Below are positions 1 through 8,380 of a DNA stretch of 64,000 bases, piece after piece (position 1 is the stretch's first letter; the number at the start of each line of letters is the position of its first letter). The position numbers and the translations under genes were made by a program. The notes under the pieces are model-generated. The model did not search any database and was not told the DNA's origin. It saw only the letters and a program-made list of their open reading frames with translations. The DNA is taken from NCBI GenBank assembly GCA_027924025.1, contig AP026970.1:248001-312000 (forward strand), given 5' to 3'. The stretch comes from Comamonadaceae bacterium OS-4. Its GTDB lineage: Bacteria > Pseudomonadota > Gammaproteobacteria > Burkholderiales > Burkholderiaceae_C.

Positions 1-1226
1 GCCGCAAGCGCTGGCACCTCGACATGCAGGTCAATCCGGTCCATCAATGGCCCGCTGAGCTTGCCTTGGTAGCGGCTCACTTGGTCCGGCGTGCACCGGC
101 AAGGGCGTGCCGCTGCCCCGAGGTAACCGCAGGGGCAGGGGTTCATGGCGGCAATCAGCTGGAAGCGCGCCGGGAACTCAGCGCGTCGCGCCGCCCTAGC
201 GATGGTGATGCTGCCGGTCTCCAGCGGTTCACGCAGGGCTTCAAGGGCCTGGCGCGGAAACTCGGGCAGCTCGTCCAAAAACAACACCCCATGGTGGGCC
301 AATGAAATTTCTCCGGGCCGGGGTGGCGAGCCACCGCCCACCAGCGCGACAGCGCTCGCGGAATGGTGGGGGCTGCAGGTGGGGCGCTGTCCCCAGCGCT
401 GCAAGTCAAAGCGCCCGCACAGGCTGCCGATGGCGGCGCTCTCCAGCGCTTCGTCGGTGTTCAGGTCCGGCAGCAAGGCTGCAAAACGCTGGGCCAGCAT
501 GGATTTGCCAGAGCCCGGCGGGCCTACCAAGAGCAAGCTGTGTCCGCCTGCGGCTGCAATTTCGAGGGCGCGTTTGGCGGCCACTTGGCCTTTGACATCG
601 GCCATGTCCAGCCCGGGGGCAGACGCTTGCAAGGGGGCGGGCTCCACCCGGACCCAACCGTCCGGGTCTTGCTCCAGGGGAATGCCTTCCGCATCTTTGG
701 CCTGGCCGCCCGGCGCAAAGTGGTGCACCACATCCAGCAGCCGCCGGGCACGGATCACCCGGGAGTCGGGCACCAAGGCGGCCTCTTCGGCATTGCCGGG
801 TGGGAGCACCAGTTGGGGGCGGCTGGCTGTTTTCCGCAGTGCCAACGCCATGGCCAAGGCGCCGCGCACTGCGCGCAATTCTCCGGACAAGGACAATTCA
901 CCCGCGAACTCAAAGCCTGCCAGTGCCTGTGCGTCCACCTGTCCGCTGGCCGCCAGAATGCCCAGGGCGATCGGCAAATCCAGCCGGCCGGAGTCTTTGG
1001 GCAGGTCGGCCGGTGCCAGGTTGACGGTGATGCGTTTGTTGTTAGGAAACTCGAGGCCACTGTTTTGAATGGCGCAGCGCACCCGTTCACGGGCCTCTTT
1101 GACCTCCACATCAGCCAAACCGACCAACGTAAAGCTCGGGAGTCCGTTGGCCAAGTGCACCTCCACGGTTACTTGAACCGCTTCGAGCCCCAATAACGCG
1201 CGACTTTGCACCAAAGACAAGCTCAT
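1..1226 (-). CDS. comM: ComM/YifB-type Mg-chelatase-like AAA+ ATPase (3' end outside window)
   Basis: Reading the minus strand from an ATG at 1226 gives an uninterrupted frame of about 408 codons that runs off the left edge; the family is about 510 residues, so roughly 100 C-terminal residues are missing. The N-terminal Lon-like domain starts [16 protein letters not shown] and contains [20 protein letters not shown] Walker A motif GPPGSGKS lies at about residues 235-242, Walker B is seen as [11 protein letters not shown], and a Cys-rich NPCPCGYLG...CRC stretch follows. Family knowledge: ComM is a hexameric helicase that drives branch migration during integration of DNA in natural transformation. 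It diverges from glnK, and a LexA-type box lies about 70 bp upstream of its start. Identity is secure; regulation by LexA is inferred. Confidence 0.93.
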   Translation of the reverse strand, partial: MSLSLVQSRALLGLEAVQVTVEVHLANGLPSFTLVGLADVEVKEARERVRCAIQNSGLEFPNNKRITVNLAPADLPKDSGRLDLPIALGILAASGQVDAQALAGFEFAGELSLSGELRAVRGALAMALALRKTASRPQLVLPPGNAEEAALVPDSRVIRARRLLDVVHHFAPGGQAKDAEGIPLEQDPDGWVRVEPAPLQASAPGLDMADVKGQVAAKRALEIAAAGGHSLLLVGPPGSGKSMLAQRFAALLPDLNTDEALESAAIGSLCGRFDLQRWGQRPTCSPHHSASAVALVGGGSPPRPGEISLAHHGVLFLDELPEFPRQALEALREPLETGSITIARAARRAEFPARFQLIAAMNPCPCGYLGAAARPCRCTPDQVSRYQGKLSGPLMDRIDLHVEVPALA

Positions 1227-1277
1227 TTCCCTGATTTCCCAAAAAGGTGCGCAATATCTCGGTGCATTGCGCTGTGG

Positions 1278-1294
1278 TGCACCATTGCCGTGCA
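1278..1294 (+). promoter_or_regulatory. NtrC-type enhancer site upstream of glnK
   Basis: The 17-bp dyad TGCACCATTGCCGTGCA has two perfect half sites, TGCAC and GTGCA, separated by 7 bp, matching the architecture of NtrC sites. It lies about 98 bp upstream of the sigma-54 -24 element, a usual enhancer distance. Its function is inferred from the motif and position. Confidence 0.7.
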
Positions 1295-1296
1295 AA

Positions 1297-1312
1297 CTGT
1301 TGTTTTGTACAG
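1297..1312. promoter_or_regulatory. LexA-type box between comM and glnK
   Basis: CTGT-TGTTTTGT-ACAG matches the CTGT-N8-ACAG LexA operator used in beta- and gammaproteobacteria. It is 71 bp upstream of the comM start codon and almost identical to the box before radA (one mismatch in the spacer). It could also touch glnK control because it lies between the NtrC-type site and the sigma-54 promoter. Confidence 0.6.
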
Positions 1313-1375
1313 TGATGTTAGCGGAATCTGCAGAAACTGTGGAGCTTTTTTGCAGAACACCACCGGCGCGCAACT

Positions 1376-1391
1376 TGGCACGGCTTCTGCT
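1376..1391 (+). promoter_or_regulatory. Sigma-54 promoter of glnK-amtB
   Basis: TGGCACGGCTTCTGCT matches the sigma-54 consensus TGGCACG-N4-TTGCW with one mismatch, and the GG and GC dinucleotides have the correct spacing. Transcription would start near 1403, about 70 nt before the glnK start codon. Confidence 0.8.
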
Positions 1392-1466
1392 TTATGCCTC
1401 TTAGCTCCCGAAAACCTGGCGCGGCAAGCCACCAGGCCCGGACTCTGTCATTAACTATCAAGCTGA

Positions 1467-1814
<348 letters not shown>

Positions 1815-1832
1815 CTAGAAAGAGAGCACGAC

Positions 1833-3347
1833 ATGAAAAAACTTTTCGCCACGCTGGCTCTGGGCTTGAGCCTGATGACAGCCGGTTCTTTTGCGCTGGC
1901 CCAAACCGCCGCGCCGGCGGCGGATGCGCCTGCCGCAACCGCCTCTGCCCCTGAAGCTGCCGCGCCTGCCGCTGCGCCCGCACCGGCTGCAGCCCCTGCT
2001 GCCGCGGAGGCAGCCCCAGCCGCTGCACCTGCACCGGTTCCCAACAAGGGCGACACCGCCTGGATGACGATCTCGACGGCCTTGGTTCTGTTCATGACCG
2101 TGCCCGGCCTGGCTTTGTTCTACGGCGGTCTGGTCCGCAGCAAGAACATGTTGTCGGTGCTGATGCAAGTGTTCGTGGTCACTGCACTGATCTACGTGTT
2201 GTGGGCCATCTACGGCTACACCTTGGCCTTCGGCGGTGATGGTGCCTTCTTCGGCACTTTCGACAAGCTGTTCCTGAAGGGCGTCACCGTGGACTCGGTG
2301 GCCGCTACCTTCAGCAAGGGTGTCGTGATTCCTGAATTGACCTTCATTGCTTTCCAAGCCACTTTCGCGGCCATCACCTGCGCCCTGATCGTGGGTGCCT
2401 TCGCTGAGCGCATCAAGTTCTCTGCGGTATTGGCTTTCTGCGTGATCTGGTTCACCTTCAGCTACCTGCCCATGGCACACATGGTCTGGTACTGGGCCGG
2501 CCCTGACGCCATCTCCGACGCTGCCTCCCTGGAAAAAGTCGTAGCTGCTGCCGGTTACCTGTGGGGCAAGGGTGCCTTGGACTTCGCTGGCGGCACCGTG
2601 GTGCACATCAATGCAGCGGTTGCTGGTTTGGTGGGTGCCTACGTGGTGGGCAAGCGTATCGGTTACGGCAAAGAGCCCATGGCTCCTCACAGCCTGACCT
2701 TGACCATGGTGGGCGCTGCCATGCTGTGGTTCGGCTGGTTCGGCTTCAACGCCGGCTCCAACCTGGAAGCCAACGGCCTGACTGCTTTGGCCTTCATCAA
2801 CACCATGTTGGCAACGGCTGCCGCTACTTTGGCCTGGATTACCGGTGAAGCGCTGTCCCGCGGCAAGGCGTCCATGTTGGGTGCGGCCTCCGGTGCGGTG
2901 GCTGGTTTGGTGGCGATCACTCCCGCTTGCGGTTTCGTGGGTCCCATGGGCTCCATCGCCATCGGCTTGATCGGCGGCTTTGCAGGCCTGTGGGGTGTGA
3001 ATGGCCTGAAGCGTCTCTTGGGCGCAGACGACTCCCTGGACGTGTTCGGTGTGCACGGTGTCTGCGGTATCGTGGGCGCTTTGTTGACCGGCGTGTTTGC
3101 AGCGCCTTCCTTGGGTGGCACTGGCGTGTATGACTATGTGGCCAACGCTGTGGGTGCTGAGTACTCCATCGCCAACCAGGTGTTGATTCAAGCCGAAGGC
3201 GTGCTGATCACCATCGTGTGGTCGGGTGTGGTGTCCTTCATCGCCTTCAAGTTGGTGGACTTGGTGATCGGTCTGCGCGTCTCTGAAGAAGAAGAGCGCG
3301 AAGGTCTGGACATCTCCAGCCACGGCGAAACCGCTTACAACCGCTAA
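1833..3347 (+). CDS. amtB: Ammonium transporter AmtB
   Basis: The 504-residue protein has a signal peptide ending near ALAQ, then an unusual linker of about 45 residues made almost only of Ala and Pro, then the channel beginning KGDTAWMTISTALVLFMT. Conserved Amt segments include PGLALFYGGLVRSKN, FAERIKFSAVL, FAGGTVVHINAAVAGLVGA (first pore His), LWFGWFGFNAGSNL and VFGVHGVCGIVGALLTG (second pore His). It conducts ammonium across the inner membrane as a trimer and is gated by GlnK, encoded just upstream. A terminator follows. The Ala/Pro linker, probably in the periplasm, is longer than in the E. coli protein and has no obvious function. Confidence 0.96.
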   Translation: MKKLFATLALGLSLMTAGSFALAQTAAPAADAPAATASAPEAAAPAAAPAPAAAPAAAEAAPAAAPAPVPNKGDTAWMTISTALVLFMTVPGLALFYGGLVRSKNMLSVLMQVFVVTALIYVLWAIYGYTLAFGGDGAFFGTFDKLFLKGVTVDSVAATFSKGVVIPELTFIAFQATFAAITCALIVGAFAERIKFSAVLAFCVIWFTFSYLPMAHMVWYWAGPDAISDAASLEKVVAAAGYLWGKGALDFAGGTVVHINAAVAGLVGAYVVGKRIGYGKEPMAPHSLTLTMVGAAMLWFGWFGFNAGSNLEANGLTALAFINTMLATAAATLAWITGEALSRGKASMLGAASGAVAGLVAITPACGFVGPMGSIAIGLIGGFAGLWGVNGLKRLLGADDSLDVFGVHGVCGIVGALLTGVFAAPSLGGTGVYDYVANAVGAEYSIANQVLIQAEGVLITIVWSGVVSFIAFKLVDLVIGLRVSEEEEREGLDISSHGETAYNR

Positions 3348-3403
3348 ACCCTGAATGCGGCGCAGCGCGCCGCAGTTTCAGACGGGTTTCGAAACCCGCC
3401 CCC

Positions 3404-3436
3404 AACCCGGCCACCGCAAGGTGAGCCGGGTTTTTT
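3404..3436 (+). terminator. Rho-independent terminator after amtB
   Basis: Inverted repeat AACCCGGC / GCCGGGTT (3404-3411 and 3425-3432) is followed by a T run. A separate perfect palindrome, CGGGTTTCGAAACCCG, lies just upstream at 3383-3398. Confidence 0.8.
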
Positions 3437-3493
3437 GATGGGCGCAGGTGCACAATCCAGCGCAGTTGCAAACAACCCAAGGATTGATTCCTC

Positions 3494-4360
3494 ATGAGTA
3501 CCCCTTTGACCTTGCGCCATGGCGCTTTGCGCTGCGATCTGTGCCCCGCATTGGGCGGTGCGATCGCCGGTTTGTGGTGGCGCGACCTGCCCGTCATGCG
3601 CTCCACACCGGGCGCAGAGTTGACCAGCGTGCGCCAGTCCGCGAGTTTTCCTTTGGTACCGTTTTCTAACCGCATTGGCCACGGGCAATTGCAGTGGGAC
3701 GGAACCAGCCACCCCCTGATCCGGAACTTCGACCCGGAGCCCCACACGATCCACGGCATCGGATGGGAGCGCCCCTGGACTGTGCTCGAGAGCACCGACA
3801 ACTCGGCCTTGCTCTCCATGGAGCACCACGCCGATGCGGCCTGGCCCTTTGACTTTGATTGCTCGCAAACCTTTCGCCTCGGAGACGGCACCCTCGATCT
3901 CGGCCTGAGCGTGACCAACCAGGGCTCAGGCCCCGCGCCAGTGGGGTTGGGTTGGCACCCTTACTTTGTCAAGCGCGCCGGTGCCACGGTGCAATTTGCC
4001 GCCACCGGCCGCTGGGAAATGGCCGAGGACAAACTGCCGACCCACCGTGCGCCCCATGCCGGGCTGGATCAATCGACCGACACCCTGACGGTCGACCACT
4101 GTTTTGATGGCTGGGGCGGTGCGCTGCATTTGCGCGATGCCCTGATGCATATCACCGTCCGCTCTGCACTCAGCCGCCTGGTGGTCTTCACCACCCCCGA
4201 GCGCGACAACATCGCGGTCGAGCCGGTCAGCCACGTTAACAATGCGCTGAACCTGATGGCCACAACCGGCGCCAGCGCCGACAGTCTGGGTGTGCGGGTG
4301 CTACAGCCGGGCGAGAGCTGGAGCTGCAGTATGCAAGTCACCGTGGAGGAACAGGTATGA
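3494..4360 (+). CDS. Aldose 1-epimerase (galactose mutarotase-like)
   Basis: The 288-residue protein belongs to the aldose epimerase beta-sandwich family. Conserved features are FPLVPFSNRIGHGQL near residues 52-66, the His-containing IHGIGWERPW, and GLGWHPYF in the centre, the region that carries the second catalytic His. A Glu in IAVEPVSHVNNALN near the C-terminus fits the catalytic base. It interconverts alpha and beta anomers of a sugar. The stop codon overlaps the start of the next gene (ATGA), so the two are translationally coupled and probably act on the same sugar or its lactone. The sugar is not shown by the sequence. Confidence 0.85.
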   Translation: MSTPLTLRHGALRCDLCPALGGAIAGLWWRDLPVMRSTPGAELTSVRQSASFPLVPFSNRIGHGQLQWDGTSHPLIRNFDPEPHTIHGIGWERPWTVLESTDNSALLSMEHHADAAWPFDFDCSQTFRLGDGTLDLGLSVTNQGSGPAPVGLGWHPYFVKRAGATVQFAATGRWEMAEDKLPTHRAPHAGLDQSTDTLTVDHCFDGWGGALHLRDALMHITVRSALSRLVVFTTPERDNIAVEPVSHVNNALNLMATTGASADSLGVRVLQPGESWSCSMQVTVEEQV

Positions 4361-5268
4361 GCTGGCACGCATTGAGTGAAGACGTTTTCGAACTGGGTGA
4401 GTCCCCGTTCTGGCACCCCGCCGAGCAGCAGCTGTACTGGGTGGATATTCCCGGCAAAGCCATTTTGCGGGCCAATATTTACATGGGCACCGTGCAGCGC
4501 TGGGACATGCCCAGCGAACCCGGTTGCATTGCCCCCGCAGCCAAAGGTGGACTGGTGATCGCCCTGCGCGATGGCGTTTTCCGTGCCCACTCGTGGGGCG
4601 GAGAGCTGGAGCGTATTGCTACCTTGCCGTATGACACCGCAGTCATCCGCGCCAACGATGGCAAGTGCGATGCCTTGGGCCGCTTCTGGGTGGGCACGAT
4701 CGATGAGCCCAAGGCCGGACGGGCTGCGGAGCTGTTTTCCATCGATTGCCGCTCCGGCGCTGCCGTGGTGCAAAAGCATGCGGGCGATGCGCTGACCGCC
4801 AACGGCTTGGCCTGGAGCCCTGACCAGCACACCGTCTACTGGTCGGACACCCCGAACCATGTGACCCACGCGTGGGACTTTGACCTTCAGGCCAACGCCC
4901 TGAGCGCCCACCGCGTCTGGCGCCAGTACGAGCCCAAACCCGCCGGCTGGACCTTCGAGAACACCCACTATGCCGGTCGCCCGGATGGCGCTGCGGTGGA
5001 TGTCGAGGGCAATTACTACGCGGCCATGTTTGAAGGGCGCCGCATCTGCAAATTTGCACCCGACGGCCGCCTGTTGGCCAGCTTGGAGACGCCGGCCCAG
5101 TGCCCGACCATGCCCTGTTTTGGCGGAGAGGACCTCAAAACCCTCTACATCACCACGGCCCGGCACGGACGCAGTGCTGCGGAGCTGGCGCAGTTTCCTT
5201 TGTCGGGCGCGGTGTTCTTCATGCGTGTGGACGTGGCGGGTCTGCCGGTGCAGGCCTTCGCGGACTGA
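4357..5268 (+). CDS. SMP-30/gluconolactonase family sugar lactonase
   Basis: The 303-residue beta-propeller protein starts MSWHALSEDVFELGESPFWHP; the Glu in GESPFW is the typical first metal ligand. Later motifs NDGKCDALGRFWVGTIDE and NGLAWSPDQHTVYWSDT carry the Asn and Asp ligands of the catalytic divalent metal. Family knowledge: these enzymes hydrolyse aldono-lactones such as gluconolactone, arabinolactone or galactonolactone. The 4-bp overlap with the aldose epimerase suggests an oxidative sugar-degradation step in which the epimerase supplies the right anomer. No sugar dehydrogenase is next to it, so the substrate is open. Confidence 0.87.
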   Translation: MSWHALSEDVFELGESPFWHPAEQQLYWVDIPGKAILRANIYMGTVQRWDMPSEPGCIAPAAKGGLVIALRDGVFRAHSWGGELERIATLPYDTAVIRANDGKCDALGRFWVGTIDEPKAGRAAELFSIDCRSGAAVVQKHAGDALTANGLAWSPDQHTVYWSDTPNHVTHAWDFDLQANALSAHRVWRQYEPKPAGWTFENTHYAGRPDGAAVDVEGNYYAAMFEGRRICKFAPDGRLLASLETPAQCPTMPCFGGEDLKTLYITTARHGRSAAELAQFPLSGAVFFMRVDVAGLPVQAFAD

Positions 5269-5342
5269 GCCTCAAATTTCCGGCGTTTGGCTGTTCAAAA
5301 AATTCACGCCGAAGGGCCGGGGGGCCGCTTACCATTGCCGCC

Positions 5343-6512
5343 ATGTTGCCCCTGCCCGCCGCCATCCAGCCCTTTGTTGACCAGATCCGTGCCGCCGCTG
5401 CGGACCAGACGCCTCTGCAGATTCGCGGTGGAGGCAGCAAAGACTTTTACGGTTGCCTCCAGCCCGCAGGCCTGCTGGACACCCGCAGCCTGAGCGGCGT
5501 GGTCGATTACGCGCCCAGCGAGCTGGTGGTCACGGTGGCCACAGGAACACCGCTCTCCACCCTCGAGGCCCTGCTGGCCGAGCAAGGCCAGTGTCTGCCC
5601 TTCGAGCCGCCGCACTACCAGTGGTCTACCCGCAGTGCCGGCGCCCCGGCGAGCACCGCCACCGTGGGTGGTTTGGTCGCCAGTGGTTTGGCCGGCCCCG
5701 CCCGTGCCAGCGTTGGCAGCGTGCGCGACTATGTGCTGGGCGTGAAACTCATCAACGGCCGCGGGGAGTACCTGACCTTCGGCGGCCAGGTTATGAAAAA
5801 CGTGGCCGGTTACGACGTGTCGCGCCTGATGGCAGGGGCCATGGGCACCCTGGGCCTGATGACCGAGGTCTCGCTCAAGGTGCTGCCCTTTGCTCCCGCC
5901 GAGGCCACGCTGGTGTTCCCGCTAGGGCAAGCCGCCGCCCTCGAGCAACTCCACCGCTGGGCCGGCGAACCCCTGCCCCTGAATGCCAGCTGTTGGGTGC
6001 ACGACGCGAGCGCGGGTGTGTCGGGGCAAGATTTGCTGTTTGTGCGACTGCGCGGAGCCGTGGCCGCCGTGGAAGCGGCCTGCCAGCGCATGTTGCGCGA
6101 GTTACCGGGCGAGCGCATGGACCCGGCGCAAGCCGCCGCCGATTGGGACCGTTGCCGCGACCAAACGCTGCCCTTCTTTACCGACGGTGCGGCCACCGGT
6201 CACGCCTTGTGGCGCTTGTCGGTGGCGCAAACCGCGCCAATGCTGGACTTGCCTTGGGCGCAGCTAATCGAGTGGCATGGCGGTGTGCGTTGGCTCTGGG
6301 CGCCGCTGCAAGCCGGGCCCCAATTGCAGACCGTGGCTCGCGCAGCCGGTGGTAATGCTATGGTTTTTGTAGCTGGAGGCGCAGACATTACCGGCGCCAA
6401 GTGCCAATTCCGCTCGGATGTTGCGGGGCAGGCCGCTTTGCTCAAACGCCTCAAGGCCGCGTTCGATCCGGCCGGTATCTTCAACGCTGGCAGGCTCTAC
6501 CCCGATTTCTGA
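5343..6512 (+). CDS. glcE: Glycolate oxidase FAD-binding subunit GlcE
   Basis: The 389-residue protein starts MLPLPAAIQPFVDQIRAAAA at 5343. The reading frame is open further upstream to 5100, but that part overlaps the lactonase and does not look like GlcE. PLQIRGGGSKDFYG and the GGLVASGLAGPARASVGSVRD region are the FAD-binding (PCMH-type) fold, and the C-terminus PAGIFNAGRLYPDF is typical of GlcD/GlcE. It forms the membrane-associated glycolate oxidase with GlcD and GlcF, oxidising glycolate to glyoxylate. glcF follows after 25 bp. glcD is not in this window. A copy of the 28-bp dispersed repeat lies inside the gene and encodes about AMVFVAGGA. Confidence 0.93.
   Translation: MLPLPAAIQPFVDQIRAAAADQTPLQIRGGGSKDFYGCLQPAGLLDTRSLSGVVDYAPSELVVTVATGTPLSTLEALLAEQGQCLPFEPPHYQWSTRSAGAPASTATVGGLVASGLAGPARASVGSVRDYVLGVKLINGRGEYLTFGGQVMKNVAGYDVSRLMAGAMGTLGLMTEVSLKVLPFAPAEATLVFPLGQAAALEQLHRWAGEPLPLNASCWVHDASAGVSGQDLLFVRLRGAVAAVEAACQRMLRELPGERMDPAQAAADWDRCRDQTLPFFTDGAATGHALWRLSVAQTAPMLDLPWAQLIEWHGGVRWLWAPLQAGPQLQTVARAAGGNAMVFVAGGADITGAKCQFRSDVAGQAALLKRLKAAFDPAGIFNAGRLYPDF
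6356..6383 (+). repeat. 28-bp dispersed repeat, copy 1 (inside glcE)
   Basis: TGCTAT-N7-GTAGCT-N4-GCGCA, in frame within glcE near its 3' end. It fits the fixed 6-7-6-4-5 layout seen in the other copies. Confidence 0.7.
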
Positions 6513-6537
6513 CGCCGGGCGCCACTCACCACCTCTT

Positions 6538-7779
6538 ATGCAGACCCAACTCGCCCCCGAATACCAAAACACCCCGGACGGTCAAGCCGCCGAGGCCATT
6601 CTGCGCAAATGTGTCCATTGCGGTTTTTGCACCGCGACGTGCCCGACCTACCAGCTGCTCGGTGATGAGCTCGATGGCCCGCGCGGCCGCATTTACCTGA
6701 TGAAGCAAGTGCTCGAAGGCCAGGAGCCCACGCGCGCCACCCAGATGCACCTCGACCGTTGTCTGACCTGCCGCAACTGCGAAAGCACCTGCCCCAGCGG
6801 GGTGGACTACGGCCATCTGGTCGACATTGGGCGCAAGCTGGTTGATGCCAAAGTGCCCCGGCCCGCGGGCGAAAAGGCCCTGCGCTGGGCGCTGAAAGAG
6901 GGGCTGCCTTCCCCCCTGTTTGCCCCCGCCATGAAGCTGGGCCAACTGGTGCGCCCGCTGCTGCCCCAAAGCCTGAAAAACAAAGTGCCCGCGCCGCAGG
7001 ATGCCGGCCAATGGCCCGACCGAGAGCACCCGCGCCAGGTGTTGATGCTGGCCGGTTGCGTGCAGCCCAGCATGTCGCCCAACATCAACAGCGCCACGGC
7101 CCGGGTGCTGGATGCGGCCGGGATCCAGCCCTTGCTGGCACCCGCTGCAGGGTGCTGCGGCGCAGTCAAATTCCACCTCAACGATCAAGACGGCGGCAAG
7201 GCGCAGATGCGCGCCAACATCGACGCCTGGTGGCCCTATGTGCTGGACGGCGTCGAGGCGCTGGTGATGAATGCTTCGGGTTGCGGTGTGACGGTCAAAG
7301 AGTACGGCCATATCCTGCGCGATGACCCTGCCTATGCCGCCAAGGCGGCGCGCATCAGCGCCCTCACACGCGACCTGAGCGAGCTGTTGCCCGAGTGCCT
7401 GCCGCGACTTCAACCCCTGGTCCGGCTGGATGCCAGCACCCCGGCGCTGGTGTTTCACCCGCCCTGCACCCTGCAGCACGGCCAGAAACTCAAAGGCGGG
7501 GTGGAGTCGCAGATGGCAGCGCTCGGGTTCTCAGTGCGGGTTGCCAGTAACGAGTCGCACCTGTGCTGTGGCTCGGCCGGCACCTACTCGGTGCTGAACC
7601 CCGAGATCTCTTACCAGCTGCGCGACCGCAAGCTGGGCCATCTGGCGCCGACCGACAACGAGGTCATCATCAGCGCCAACATCGGGTGCATCACCCATCT
7701 GCAAAGCGGCACCACCACCGCCGTGCGCCACTGGATCGAGGTTTTGGACGCCGCTTTGGCGCCTGCCAACCGGTCTTGA
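6538..7779 (+). CDS. glcF: Glycolate oxidase iron-sulfur subunit GlcF
   Basis: The 413-residue protein starts MQTQLAPEYQNTPDG at 6538, the usual GlcF N-terminus. Two 4Fe-4S motifs are visible: CVHCGFCTATCP (about residues 24-35) and CLTCRNCESTCP (about 75-86). Two CCG-type cysteine-rich domains follow (GCCGAVKFHLND and CCGSAGTYSVL), as in the LutA/GlcF family. It passes electrons from the GlcD/GlcE flavins to the quinone pool. It is cotranscribed with glcE. It ends 15 bp from the convergent peroxidase gene with no visible terminator between them. Confidence 0.94.
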   Translation: MQTQLAPEYQNTPDGQAAEAILRKCVHCGFCTATCPTYQLLGDELDGPRGRIYLMKQVLEGQEPTRATQMHLDRCLTCRNCESTCPSGVDYGHLVDIGRKLVDAKVPRPAGEKALRWALKEGLPSPLFAPAMKLGQLVRPLLPQSLKNKVPAPQDAGQWPDREHPRQVLMLAGCVQPSMSPNINSATARVLDAAGIQPLLAPAAGCCGAVKFHLNDQDGGKAQMRANIDAWWPYVLDGVEALVMNASGCGVTVKEYGHILRDDPAYAAKAARISALTRDLSELLPECLPRLQPLVRLDASTPALVFHPPCTLQHGQKLKGGVESQMAALGFSVRVASNESHLCCGSAGTYSVLNPEISYQLRDRKLGHLAPTDNEVIISANIGCITHLQSGTTTAVRHWIEVLDAALAPANRS

Positions 7780-7794
7780 GCCGACCCCGCTCCC

Positions 7795-8280
7795 TCAGGC
7801 TGCCAGTGCAGCCTCGATATCTTTGGCGAGGCTGGCAGGCGTGTCGGTCGGCGCATAGCGCTTGAGCACTTTGCCGTCTTTGCCCACCAGAAATTTGGTG
7901 AAGTTCCATTTGATGGCCTTGGTGCCCAGCAGGCCCGGTGCTTCTCCGGCCAGCCACTGGTACAGCGGGTGGGCGCCGCCCCCGTTGACCTCAATCTTGG
8001 CCATCATCGGGAAGCTCACGCCGTAGTTGAGTTGGCAAAAAGAAGAAATCTCGTCATTGCTGCCCTTGTCCTGTGCGCCGAATTGGTTGCACGGGAAACC
8101 CAGCACCACCAGTCCCTTGCCGCCGTACTCCTGGTGCAAAGCCTCCAGCCCGGCGAACTGCGGTGTGAAGCCGCAGGCACTGGCGGTGTTGACGATCAAT
8201 AGCGCTTTGCCTTTGAAATCGCCCAAGCCGATCAGCTGACCCTGGATGTTCAAGGCCTCGAAGTCATACACACTGCTCAT
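7795..8280 (-). CDS. Glutathione peroxidase (BtuE/GpxA type)
   Basis: The 161-residue protein starts MSSVYDFEALNIQGQ. The active-site motif NTASACGFT carries the peroxidatic Cys36 (cysteine, not selenocysteine), GFPCNQFG supplies the family signature and resolving region, and IKWNFTKFLV carries the conserved Trp and Asn. It reduces hydrogen or lipid peroxides in the cytosol, probably with thioredoxin as the reductant, as for most bacterial Cys-GPx. It stands alone, convergent with glcF; glycolate oxidation generates reactive oxygen, but a functional link is only suggestive. Confidence 0.93.
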   Translation of the reverse strand: MSSVYDFEALNIQGQLIGLGDFKGKALLIVNTASACGFTPQFAGLEALHQEYGGKGLVVLGFPCNQFGAQDKGSNDEISSFCQLNYGVSFPMMAKIEVNGGGAHPLYQWLAGEAPGLLGTKAIKWNFTKFLVGKDGKVLKRYAPTDTPASLAKDIEAALAA

Positions 8281-8380
8281 TCGCGTCTCCCAAGAAAGTG
8301 GGCTTCACCATAGCATTCCTTGCAAAAGCTTGTGTTGAGCGGGCATTGCTGGGAAGATTTGCAAAACGAGGAGTTCAGGA

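Noticed and set aside
145-1196. Several plus-strand open frames over the first 1.2 kb
   Set aside because: The minus strand is an uninterrupted comM frame with Walker motifs, only missing its stop because of the window edge.
1815-3323. 502-codon open frame antisense to amtB
   Set aside because: It mirrors the strongly GC3-biased amtB codons; its protein is rich in His, Gln and Gly without motifs, and amtB is certain.
3383-3398. Perfect palindrome CGGGTTTCGAAACCCG after amtB
   Set aside because: It lies in the 3' UTR directly before a normal terminator and has no loop; more likely part of the transcript end than an operator.
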